From Terriglobales bacterium (GTDB lineage: Bacteria > Acidobacteriota > Terriglobia > Terriglobales > Acidobacteriaceae): a DNA stretch of 41,017 nt. Position 1 is the stretch's first letter. Each line of letters begins with the position of its first letter. Positions 1 through 8,571 of this stretch are shown here, one piece after another. The stretch lies in assembly GCA_015655315.1 (NCBI GenBank), contig JAATFH010000039.1:1-41017 (forward strand), written 5' to 3'. A model generated the notes under the pieces. The model was not told the origin of the DNA and made no database searches. It saw nothing but the letters and a program-made list of their open reading frames with translations. The position numbers and the translations under genes were made by a program.

Positions 1-1
1 G

Positions 2-1498
2 ATCGTCATCGCGATCTACAGCTTCATCTTCACCGGAATAGCTTCGCTGCTCGCGGTAATGCTTATCCCCGACTACCCCCGCACTCACATCTACCAGGAC
101 AATCTAATTGCCGGGCTGGCGATGTACATGGTTGGGCCCGAGGTCCTGCGGATCATCTTCCGCGTCTTCGTCGTGATTGTCGGCTTCCTTATCCTCTCCG
201 GCGCCATCAATACTTCGATCATCGGCTCGACTGGCGTGCTGATGCGCATTGCCGAAGACGGCGTGTTGACCGACTGGTTCCGCAAGCCGCAGAAGAAGTT
301 CGGCACCAGTTACCGCATTATCAATCTCGTCACCGCACTGCAGCTTTTCACTATCATCGTCAGTCGAGGCAATGTCATCACGCTGGGCGAGGCATACGCA
401 TTCGGCGTGATATGGAGTTTCACCTTCAATTCCCTTGCCATGCTGGTGTTGCGCTGGAAGTACAAGGGAGAGCGCGGATGGAAAGTGCCGATCAATATCC
501 GCATCGGCAAATTTGAAGTGCCCGTCGGCCTGTTCTCGGTATTTCTCGTTCTATTCTCGACAGCGATTGTGAACCTCTTCACCAAGAGCGTGGCCACGGA
601 AAGCGGAATTATCTTTGCAGCCACTTTCTACGCCATCTTCACCGTCTCCGAAAAGCGAAATAAGAAGAAGCATGCTGCCACCGAAAAGCAGATGAAGGAA
701 CACTTCCAGCTGGAGCATCCGGAGACAATCGGACGCGAAGCGTTGGAGATCCGTCCCGGCGGCATTCTGGTTACGATGCGCGATGCAACAAATCCTTTTG
801 CGCTGAAGTGGGCGCTTTCGCGCACCAATACAGACGATCAGGACATCGTCGTACTGACGGCGCGCATGATGGGCGCCGGCGGCCCCGAATATATCGATGC
901 TGCCGAGCAGCTCTTCAGCGAACATGAGCAGATGCTCTTCACCAAAGCTGTCTCCGTAGCCGAGAGTTTCGGCAAACATATCTCGTTGCTCGTTGTTCCA
1001 GCCGGAGATATCTTCGCCGCTCTGGTACAGACAACGAATTCTCTCGAAGTTACTGCTCTAGTTTCCGGACTATCTACCAAGATGACCGCGCAGGAGCAGG
1101 CGTTCCATGTTGGCCAGGCCTGGGAAAACCTGCCGGAGCCGAAGCGGCAATTTACTTTCTATGTCGTTATGCCGAATGGCGAGGCGCAGGGCTTTCATAT
1201 CGGCCCGCATGCTCCTACCTTGCAGGCCGATGATGTGCAGTTAGTGCACAGGCTGTGGCTTAACTTCCGTCGTGATCCCGAAATGCAGGGACTTCATCAC
1301 AGCGACATTGTCACCTATGCGCTCACTCGTCTCGCGGTTGAGTATGCCCGCGATAAGCAGGAGACATTACGGGACATACGGCGCTACAGGGACGGAGGCA
1401 AAAGCGGTACTCTTCAAACTCCTTCCACGGCAAAGTTCGGAGACTATTCCATTCCCGCTCCCAAACCATCTTCCGGGCCATCCGATCAGGAAAACTAA
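2..1498 (+). CDS. APC-family amino acid permease, C-terminal part (truncated at left edge), with a soluble USP-like C-terminal domain
   Basis: The reading frame is open to the window edge (IVIAIYSFIFTGIASLLAVML... before the listed M). Several hydrophobic TM segments are followed by a long soluble tail (NPFALKWALSRTNTDDQDIVVLTARMM...). Confidence 0.8.
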   Translation: MVIAIYSFIFTGIASLLAVMLIPDYPRTHIYQDNLIAGLAMYMVGPEVLRIIFRVFVVIVGFLILSGAINTSIIGSTGVLMRIAEDGVLTDWFRKPQKKFGTSYRIINLVTALQLFTIIVSRGNVITLGEAYAFGVIWSFTFNSLAMLVLRWKYKGERGWKVPINIRIGKFEVPVGLFSVFLVLFSTAIVNLFTKSVATESGIIFAATFYAIFTVSEKRNKKKHAATEKQMKEHFQLEHPETIGREALEIRPGGILVTMRDATNPFALKWALSRTNTDDQDIVVLTARMMGAGGPEYIDAAEQLFSEHEQMLFTKAVSVAESFGKHISLLVVPAGDIFAALVQTTNSLEVTALVSGLSTKMTAQEQAFHVGQAWENLPEPKRQFTFYVVMPNGEAQGFHIGPHAPTLQADDVQLVHRLWLNFRRDPEMQGLHHSDIVTYALTRLAVEYARDKQETLRDIRRYRDGGKSGTLQTPSTAKFGDYSIPAPKPSSGPSDQEN

Positions 1499-1777
1499 GG
1501 ATCTGTTCAGCACCGAACAACGTTGTTGCAGTCATTTCTGCGTTATTTCTTCGATAGTAAATTTGTCAATATTTTCTGGCTCCCGTAGAGTAATTAAGGA
1601 GTTAGATATGTCTCCGCACCCCTGTAGCTACTTACACATGGATTCCATAAGGGGACAGTTAGAGAAGACTGTACTAACTTGCGCGGGTAAGAAAGAAGTG
1701 CTGCGCGGCAGATGATTCCCTGGAATTCGTTTGTCCGAAAACTCAACGGCAGGTAAACGTCCTACCCGAATGGAGGA

Positions 1778-2008
1778 ATGGTGGAAGTTAGCAAAATAGT
1801 GGTTGAACTGGATAAGGAAATTGCGCGGCTGAAAGAAGCTCGCGCACTGCTTGCGGGAACGCCTGCATCAAATCGTGGAACCAGCACCAAGAAAGCCGCG
1901 GGAAAACCGGCGAAGAGAACTATGACCGCCGAAGGCCGGCGCCGGATTGCTGAAGCAATGAAAAAGCGTTGGGCAGAGCGCAGGAAGCAGCAAGGGGCTA
2001 AGAAGTAA
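1778..2008 (+). CDS. Small basic Lys/Ala-rich protein (76 aa)
   Basis: GGAGG ribosome-binding site just upstream of the ATG. Short coiled N-terminus, then a basic tail TKKAAGKPAKRTMTAEGRRRIAEAMKKRWAERRKQQGAKK. Confidence 0.75.
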   Translation: MVEVSKIVVELDKEIARLKEARALLAGTPASNRGTSTKKAAGKPAKRTMTAEGRRRIAEAMKKRWAERRKQQGAKK

Positions 2009-2040
2009 CTGCATTCGTGCCATTATCAAAATAGCTGTAA

Positions 2041-2068
2041 GGCGGCGGCAACATAGTCTGCCGCCGCC
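2041..2068. terminator. Hairpin between convergent genes
   Basis: GGCGGCGGCA-acatagtc-TGCCGCCGCC, a perfect 10-bp stem in the gap between the convergent ORFs ending at 2008 and 2078. No clear U-tract. Confidence 0.55.
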
Positions 2069-2077
2069 TCTGCCTTA

Positions 2078-2788
2078 TCAGCGCACGCTCTCTCCCGGTG
2101 AAATCGCTCTTACCTCAATGCCGCTTCCCTGCAACTCGGCGGCAAGCTCCTGCGGTGTTCCGGTAAGTACTGGAAACGTTCCATAGTGAATGGGGAGCAC
2201 GCCTGTAACTCCCAGATACTTTGCTGCGATTGCAGCGGCCTTCGGCCCCATCGTGTAGTGATCGCCTATCGGCAGCATGGCAAATTGTGGGTGATAGAGA
2301 TCGCGGGTCAACTGCATATCGAGATGCAGGCATGTATCGCCTGCATGATAAAGCACAGGGCCCTTCTGTATGGTGATGACGAATCCAACAGGCTCGCCGC
2401 CGTAGATCACCTCGTTTCCATCGCTGATTCCGGAGCTGTGCCTGGCTTCGACGGCGCTGATCGTCACATCTTCATACTTCCATGATCCGCCAAGATTCAT
2501 GCCGACCGTATTCTTCACGCCTTTCGACTCCGCCCAGCCCATCAGTTCCACCATGCCAACGACCTTAGATCCATGTTTCTCCGCGACAGGCACCAGATCT
2601 GCAATGTGGTCGCCGTGGCCGTGCGTGGCCAGAATCAGATCGATCTTTTCCGGAAGCTGATAGCCCTTGGGAAATTTTGGGTTCTGCTCGATAAATGGGT
2701 CGATCAGTATCGACGTCCCTTTCGCCGTGGCGATGTGGACCGTAGCATGCCCTAACCAGGTCACAACTGTGCCCTTCAAATCCGTCAT
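2078..2788 (-). CDS. UPF0173-type metal-dependent hydrolase (metallo-beta-lactamase fold)
   Basis: MTDLKGTVVTWLGHATVHI...ILIDPF...LATHGHGDHIAD...YHAGDT...GDHYTMGPKAAAIA...HYGTFP motifs. Confidence 0.9.
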   Translation of the reverse strand: MTDLKGTVVTWLGHATVHIATAKGTSILIDPFIEQNPKFPKGYQLPEKIDLILATHGHGDHIADLVPVAEKHGSKVVGMVELMGWAESKGVKNTVGMNLGGSWKYEDVTISAVEARHSSGISDGNEVIYGGEPVGFVITIQKGPVLYHAGDTCLHLDMQLTRDLYHPQFAMLPIGDHYTMGPKAAAIAAKYLGVTGVLPIHYGTFPVLTGTPQELAAELQGSGIEVRAISPGESVR

Positions 2789-2946
2789 TGATACACCTCT
2801 TTGGTTTTCGTTTCGTTGCGTGAATAGGTTGTGGTGAGTCTCTTTTCTTCAGTTTAGGATGCGCTCGCCGTATTGAAGAATTATTGATTTTCATACCGTA
2901 AATTTCTCCATTGACGGCTGCATAAACGCAGAGTAGCGTAGTCCAC

Positions 2947-4044
2947 ATGGGCGAAGAAAAGGCGAAAATAGATAGCCTGTCTCTCTTTCATGACGGGCAG
3001 CCAACCGGTCTAGTCGGCATCGCACGACTCGCCAGCCACGCTGAGGTCGCCGACACTGGCCACCTCACGGAATACCGCGCGATCCAGGTGCGCTCGATCC
3101 TCAATAAATCCGTTTCCAAACGCGGCCTTCCTTTTGGCAGAAGCATCAATCCTTATCGCGGATGCGAATTCGGCTGCCGTTATTGTTATGCGCGCTACAC
3201 GCATGAGTTTATGGAATTGCGCGATCCGGAGCTCTTTGAGCGGCTCATCTTCGTGAAGCAGAATGCCGCGTGGCTATTGCGGCAGGAACTGCGCAAATTG
3301 CGGCGGGGCGAAGACATTGCCATGGGCACCGCCACCGATCCCTATCAGCCGATTGAACGCCGCATGCAGGTCACTCGCAGCCTGCTGCAGGTGATGGCGG
3401 AATGCCGCGGGCTGCGGCTTGGGATCGTGACAAAATCCACTTTGATTCTGCGCGATCTCGACTTGCTGAAAAAATTCGCCGCCCGCAATTACCTTTCGAT
3501 TCATCTCAGCATTACCACGCCGGATACGAAGCTGGCGCGCATTCTGGAACCGAGAGCGCCGCGGACCGATTTGCGCTTTGCAACTGTTTCGGAGCTGCGC
3601 AAGGCCGGCCTGCGGACAGGCATTTTATGCTGCCCCATTATGCCCGGCATCAACGACACGCCCGCTGCATTCGATGCGATGGCAAAGCGGGCCAGTGAGG
3701 CACAGGCCAGTTTTCTGGCGGCGAATCCCCTGTTTCTTAAGCCGTGCTCCAAAGGAACATTTCTGGAATTCGTACGCCAATACTTTCCGGCGCTTGAGGC
3801 CACTTACGAAAAGCGCTATGCCGATGACGCTTTTGCGTCCAAGGCATATCAGAAACGCATCGCCGATCTGCTGGCGGCTGCGGTCAAAAAATATGGGCTG
3901 GGACGAAGGCGAGGTGAATCTCCGCCTGCAAGCGAAATGTATCCAGCCGATACGGGTCCGGTGCAGCAGTCTCTCTGGCCAGAGCTGGCAAAAATTCCTC
4001 AGCCTGCGCAGATGGACGCGGTCAAACGCAAATTCAGCGCATAA
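2947..4044 (+). CDS. Radical SAM protein of the SPL/Rv2578c-like family
   Basis: INPYRGCEFGCRYCYARYTHEF (CxxxCxxC cluster motif), GTATDPYQPIERR, LGIVTKSTLILRDLDLL. Confidence 0.9.
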   Translation: MGEEKAKIDSLSLFHDGQPTGLVGIARLASHAEVADTGHLTEYRAIQVRSILNKSVSKRGLPFGRSINPYRGCEFGCRYCYARYTHEFMELRDPELFERLIFVKQNAAWLLRQELRKLRRGEDIAMGTATDPYQPIERRMQVTRSLLQVMAECRGLRLGIVTKSTLILRDLDLLKKFAARNYLSIHLSITTPDTKLARILEPRAPRTDLRFATVSELRKAGLRTGILCCPIMPGINDTPAAFDAMAKRASEAQASFLAANPLFLKPCSKGTFLEFVRQYFPALEATYEKRYADDAFASKAYQKRIADLLAAAVKKYGLGRRRGESPPASEMYPADTGPVQQSLWPELAKIPQPAQMDAVKRKFSA

Positions 4045-4061
4045 CACTTAGCGCGTGACGT

Positions 4062-4724
4062 TCAGCGCGTGATGATGACTTCGTAGAGATTATCTTTTGC
4101 CAGAAAGAAACGGTAGTTGCTGAAGGCCGTGAACAGCTTTTCAATATTGCGGTTGGTATAGACGCGCTGCACCGGATGCGGCGCGCTCTCCTGCATCTCG
4201 ATCATCTCGGTCTCGGTGAGATGGTAGCGGCAGAAGATTGTCTCCGGTCCGGTTGGCTTGGTGTGAAAGAGCGATAGGATGCGGCCGCCTTCACGTACTG
4301 AAAGATGAAGGCGTTCTACAAGAGGAGCAATCAGCCCTTCGGGAAGATAGTCCAGCGTCGTCCATAGAAGGACGACATCAAACTCGCGCCCGTTGAAGTT
4401 CAGGTTCTGCTCGAAAAACCCATCAAGGTCGAATCCCGGTTTCCCGCCCTCTTCGGCAGGCGGCGTCACCCATCCACCCTTCAGCGCCTCATCAACGACA
4501 TCGGCCATCCACACACTGTGGCCGAGGCTGGTTAGATAGTTGATGTTCGTCGGTGAGGTCGGACCGATATCGAGCACACGCAGGGCCGGTTCCGCCTTCA
4601 GGTATTTCTGCAGGGCAGACCAGCCGCTAGAGTGGCGCGGCACACGCGGGCCGGAGAGTAATGTGGGCTTGTGCCCCTGGTCCTCTCCCTGGCCACGGTT
4701 GAATATACTTCGCAGCACGCTCAT
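4062..4724 (-). CDS. Class I SAM-dependent methyltransferase-like protein
   Basis: LRVLDIGPTSPTNINYLTSLGHSVWMADV, EFDVVLLWTTLDYLPEGLI, REGGRILSLFH. Confidence 0.7.
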   Translation of the reverse strand: MSVLRSIFNRGQGEDQGHKPTLLSGPRVPRHSSGWSALQKYLKAEPALRVLDIGPTSPTNINYLTSLGHSVWMADVVDEALKGGWVTPPAEEGGKPGFDLDGFFEQNLNFNGREFDVVLLWTTLDYLPEGLIAPLVERLHLSVREGGRILSLFHTKPTGPETIFCRYHLTETEMIEMQESAPHPVQRVYTNRNIEKLFTAFSNYRFFLAKDNLYEVIITR

Positions 4725-4780
4725 TCCATGCCTTTGAGCAATTTAGTTACCAGCAATCGACTCCAATGCTTAGTCCGCGT

Positions 4781-5212
4781 TTACTTTGTTGCCGCTGTGC
4801 CGAAAAGCGCTCCCGGCTTCTCTGCCGGAGCCGTCGTCGGTTGCGGCGCGGACCCTGCGGCCTTCTCTGTCGATCCCGCTGCCTGTACCAAGTCTACCTT
4901 GCCGGAGAAAACCGCATTTTCTTCAATTGACAAGCGGGCGCCGCGAAGGTCGCCCGTAACCTTGCATCCGGCGCGCAACTCAACCCGTCCCGCCGCGTTG
5001 ATATTGCCGTTCAGCGTGCCTAGAATCACGACATCACGCGCGGCTACATTGGCCTGCACGCGTGCATTGGCGCCAATCGTAAGGCGGCTGTCGCTCAATG
5101 TTATCGTGCCTTCGACAAGGCCATCTACGAGAAGATCTTCGCTTCCCTTTACCTCACCGCGAATCTGTACGGACTTCCCGATCGTGGCAGTCGTGCTGTC
5201 GCCTGCAGCCAT
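4781..5212 (-). CDS. Bactofilin (polymer-forming cytoskeletal protein)
   Basis: IGKSVQIRGEVKGSEDLLVDGLVEGTITLSDSRLTIGANARVQANVAARDVVILGTLNGNINAAGRVELRAGCKVTGDLRGARLSIEENAVFSGKV, a right-handed beta-helix repeat. Start taken at MAAGDST. Confidence 0.92.
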   Translation of the reverse strand: MAAGDSTTATIGKSVQIRGEVKGSEDLLVDGLVEGTITLSDSRLTIGANARVQANVAARDVVILGTLNGNINAAGRVELRAGCKVTGDLRGARLSIEENAVFSGKVDLVQAAGSTEKAAGSAPQPTTAPAEKPGALFGTAATK

Positions 5213-5419
5213 GTAATTTCTCCTGAAATTTTTAACTGGAACGTTGCCACGAATATACGCAACCAAGATCAAGCCTGCAACCACAGGCATGCGCAGTTGC
5301 CTGCCGCCCGACCCAAAACGGGTCGAAGTAACTGATTCGGGAAAACTTCACACTTGAATTTAGCGTCTAATGAATTCAGCACGTCGAAATATGCAAAGAA
5401 ACGTTGTCGTGATTAGAGA

Positions 5420-6337
5420 ATGTTTGATAGAACACAGGCCATGAGGGATGAATGTATGATTCTTCAGCCCTGTCGATTTGCCGCTCTTGTTTTTTTTGCC
5501 GTCGCAGCACTTGTGCATCCTCTGTATCAGGCTTTCGCTGAGGGAGAGGATGCGGCTCCCGACGTGGTGCCGCTTGTGCGCCGAGCGGCTCAGAACGAAC
5601 TCAGGTCCTCCAACGGCAACCGACCTTACCGATATCGGCTCCACAAAATTGACGACGCGAAGGTCACCACGAAAGAAATCGTCGAGACCAAAGATGGAGA
5701 TGTGGCCCGCCTGATCGCAGTCGATGACAAGCCGCTCGACGCTGACGCTCAGAAGGCCGAAATCGATCGACTGAACAACCTGGCCGCTCACCCGGAATTA
5801 CAGGAACACCGCCGTAAACGGGAAAAAGAAGACAGCGACCGGGCGAATGAGATGATTCGTCTGCTGCCCGACGCCTTTTTGTATAAGTACGAGGGCATGA
5901 CGGACGGACCCAATGGTTCCTGCTACAGGCTCAGCTTCCAGCCCAATCCCAACTTCACTCCGCCGGACCGCGAGGCGCAGGTGTATCACGGCATGGCGGG
6001 AGAGCTATGGATCGACAAGACACAGGAGCGAATGGTGAAACTCGATGCCCATCTCATTGCCGATGTTGACTTCGGCTGGGGTATCCTGGGACGCCTCTAC
6101 AAAGGCGGCAGCATCCTGGTCGAACAAGCCGACGTGGGCGATCACCACTGGGAAACTACCCACATGAAACTGAGCCTCACCGGCAAAGCGCTCCTGATTA
6201 AGACGCTCAACTTCCAGACCACGGAAGATGCGTCTCATTTCGAGCCGGTCCCGCCAGAGATGGGCTACCAGAACGCCATCAAGATGCTGTTAAGCGATAA
6301 TGACGGCTCCCAGGTAGCCGACGGGCACATGCACTAG
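5420..6337 (+). CDS. Exported hypothetical protein (start probably 5456, MILQPCRFAALVFFAVAALVHP)
   Basis: Signal-peptide-like N-terminus and a long ORF with coding character. The C-terminal half (GELWIDKTQERMVKLDAHLIADVDFGWGILGRLYKGGSILVEQADV) resembles outer-membrane lipoprotein-sorting-like proteins. Confidence 0.75.
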   Translation: MFDRTQAMRDECMILQPCRFAALVFFAVAALVHPLYQAFAEGEDAAPDVVPLVRRAAQNELRSSNGNRPYRYRLHKIDDAKVTTKEIVETKDGDVARLIAVDDKPLDADAQKAEIDRLNNLAAHPELQEHRRKREKEDSDRANEMIRLLPDAFLYKYEGMTDGPNGSCYRLSFQPNPNFTPPDREAQVYHGMAGELWIDKTQERMVKLDAHLIADVDFGWGILGRLYKGGSILVEQADVGDHHWETTHMKLSLTGKALLIKTLNFQTTEDASHFEPVPPEMGYQNAIKMLLSDNDGSQVADGHMH

Positions 6338-6513
6338 GCTGTATCTACATCTAAAACACCCCGGTTGTCATCCTGAGCGAAGTATGACGCGCTTTTTGCG
6401 TCATACGCAGTCGAAGGATCTGTTTTCCCCTCTCCGCTCACACATTCTGCTGACCGAAAAGAAAAACAGATCCTTCGCCTCGGCTCAGGATGACAACTCT
6501 TAGTTGCGCCTAG
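6334..6513. repeat. Dispersed nested-palindrome element, copy 1 (CTAG-flanked, right arm partly deleted)
   Basis: CTAGgctgtatctacat...GGTTGTCATCCTGAGCGAAGTATGACGCGCTTTTTGCGTCATACGCAGTCGAAGGATCTGTTTT...GAAAAACAGATCCTTCGCCTCGGCTCAGGATGACAACTCTTagttgcgcCTAG. Shares sequence with copies at 29493 and 38803. Confidence 0.9.
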
Positions 6514-7301
6514 ACCAGGTTGTCGTCGCCCCCGCCGAAATCGCTGCCGAAATCATCTCCGTTTCCGAAATCGCCGCCCTGCGTATCGTCAAAGGACGTC
6601 GGATCGGTGTCAGGCTGATAGCTTGCGTCGTGAAGGCCTGCGTGGCCCTCGGGGCGTTCGTCGTAGGATGCCTCGCGCTCGTGGTGCTCGGCAAAGCCGC
6701 CGCCTTGTTGCTGCGGGTCGTCGTAATAGTTATTGATGACCGTCTCTTCGACCGGAGGCGCGCCAAAACCACCGGCATAACCACCGCCGAATCCTCCCCC
6801 GCCGCCGTGACCGAAGCCGTGCATCAGCGATTCGATTCCCTCAAAGGCCAGCGCTCCCGCGGCAACCCCGGCGGCCGTCGTGGCCGCGCTGCGCATAAAG
6901 CTACCCGCGGGGCTGGGAGCTGGCGGTGCGTAGGCCGACGAAGGCGCATATTGCGGGGGAGCCTGATATTGAGGCTGGTAGGCCGGAACCGGCTGATACT
7001 GTGCCTGGGGCGGCGGAGCAGGCGCGGGGTCGCGTTGCCCCAGCAGGCTGCCGAGAAAACTGGTTGCACGCGCAGGCTGCGGCGGCGCCTGTTGCTGCTG
7101 CAATTGCTGCAGTTGCGCGCGCGCCTGGTTCAGGGCCAGATTCTGCACCAGAACCGTCTGGGCCAGTTTGTAAATGGCGTCAGGATCGCGGCCTAGTCCT
7201 TCCAGCAGCAGTTGCTCCGCATCAGGATCCTTTTCTGTTAACTGGGTTCCTTCAACCTTGCGAACCAGATCTTCGAGCATCGAACTTTCTTGCGGTGTCA
7301 T
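6510..7301 (-). CDS. DUF2076 domain-containing protein
   Basis: MTPQESSMLEDLVRKVEGTQLTEKDPDAEQLLLEGLGRDPDAIYKLAQTVLVQNLALNQARAQLQQL, with Gln-rich and Gly-rich C-terminal segments typical of the family. Confidence 0.85.
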   Translation of the reverse strand: MTPQESSMLEDLVRKVEGTQLTEKDPDAEQLLLEGLGRDPDAIYKLAQTVLVQNLALNQARAQLQQLQQQQAPPQPARATSFLGSLLGQRDPAPAPPPQAQYQPVPAYQPQYQAPPQYAPSSAYAPPAPSPAGSFMRSAATTAAGVAAGALAFEGIESLMHGFGHGGGGGFGGGYAGGFGAPPVEETVINNYYDDPQQQGGGFAEHHEREASYDERPEGHAGLHDASYQPDTDPTSFDDTQGGDFGNGDDFGSDFGGGDDNLV

Positions 7302-7446
7302 GACAGTCCCTCAAACTCCTTAGGATGCTCCTTTGAGCAGCCTTCCATTGTTAAGACGCGTGTAGACGCAACAAAGTGGCGGACAAAGCCGCCACTTCTG
7401 GAAATACGTATTGCCGTTTGCTTCTGTTCCCTGGGCAAAGCCGGAA

Positions 7447-8568
7447 TCAGGCGAAGGCGAGAGCGCGAATTTCTTCCTTGCGCACCGTCAGCTGCGTGAT
7501 CAGGTCTTCACGCACCTCAAAGCCCCGTCCAACGCTCTGCGGCACCCCGATTTCTCCCGCAGGCGAGACCGTCACCTCCGGCTCGATGATGTCTTCCTTC
7601 CAGTAGCGCTTCGACGCTGAAACATCGCCTGGCAGCCGGAAGTTCTCCAGCGACGACAGCGCAATATTGTGCGAGCGTCCAATGCCGGTTTCGAGCATTC
7701 CCCCGCACCATACAGGAACGCCGCGCTCCTGCGCCGCATTGTGAACCGCGATTGCCTCGCTGAATCCACCCACGCGACCGTTCTTGATATTGATAATGCG
7801 GCAGGACTCCATTTCAATCGCCGCCAGAGCATCGCGGCGGTTGTGGATCGACTCGTCGAGGCAAATGGCCGTATCCAGCCGTTTTTGCAGAATGGAATGA
7901 AAGTAAAAATCGTCGGACCAGAGTGGCTGCTCAATCATCAGCAGGTTGAATTCGTCGAAGTCGACGAGATGCTCGATATCGTTCATGCGATAAGCGGAGT
8001 TTGCATCGCAGCTCAGCATGATGTCGGGCCAGCGAGAGCGCACGGCCTCAAATATTTTCACGTCCCAACCGGGCTTGCACTTGAGTTTGACTCGCTGATA
8101 TCCCGCCGCCAGCTCTTTCTCGACTTCTGCAATCTGCTTTTCAAGCGTCGGCTGAATGCCGATGGAGACACCGCACGGAATCACCTCACGGATGCCGCCG
8201 AGCAGTTCCGACAGCGCAATACCGCGCATCTGCGCCTCAACGTCCCATACCGCATTTTCGAGCGCTGCCTTGGCCATGCGGTGGCCCCGCACCTGGTGAA
8301 AAATACCAGGACACTTGCCGCCGTGCTCCGGGTCGGCGCTTGCCAGGGCAGGCGCCAGTTCCTGCGCCGAGATCATCCATGCCGTATCGATGGTTTCAGC
8401 ACTGAAATAAGGATGCTCTCCGGCAACGCATTCCCCCCACCCGGTGAAGCCCTCAGCCTTCAGCTCGACCAGCATGATACGGCGCTCGGTGGTTGTTCCA
8501 AAGCTGGTCTGGAAGGGCTGGACCAGCGGCATACGAATTTCACGAAGGACAATAGCGTCAATTTTCAT
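7447..8568 (-). CDS. menC: o-Succinylbenzoate synthase / N-acyl(succinyl)amino acid racemase family (enolase superfamily)
   Basis: MKIDAIVLREIRMPLVQPFQTSFGTTTERRIMLVEL, QRVKLKCKPGWD, LSCDANSAY, LMIEQPL, CLDESI, INIKNGRVGGFSEA, VWCGGMLETGIGRSHNIALSSL. Confidence 0.9.
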   Translation of the reverse strand: MKIDAIVLREIRMPLVQPFQTSFGTTTERRIMLVELKAEGFTGWGECVAGEHPYFSAETIDTAWMISAQELAPALASADPEHGGKCPGIFHQVRGHRMAKAALENAVWDVEAQMRGIALSELLGGIREVIPCGVSIGIQPTLEKQIAEVEKELAAGYQRVKLKCKPGWDVKIFEAVRSRWPDIMLSCDANSAYRMNDIEHLVDFDEFNLLMIEQPLWSDDFYFHSILQKRLDTAICLDESIHNRRDALAAIEMESCRIINIKNGRVGGFSEAIAVHNAAQERGVPVWCGGMLETGIGRSHNIALSSLENFRLPGDVSASKRYWKEDIIEPEVTVSPAGEIGVPQSVGRGFEVREDLITQLTVRKEEIRALAFA

Positions 8569-8571
8569 GCG

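Noticed and set aside
1272-1715. 147-aa ORF overlapping the APC permease 3' end
   Set aside because: Mostly out-of-frame within the permease; low-complexity, no recognisable motif.
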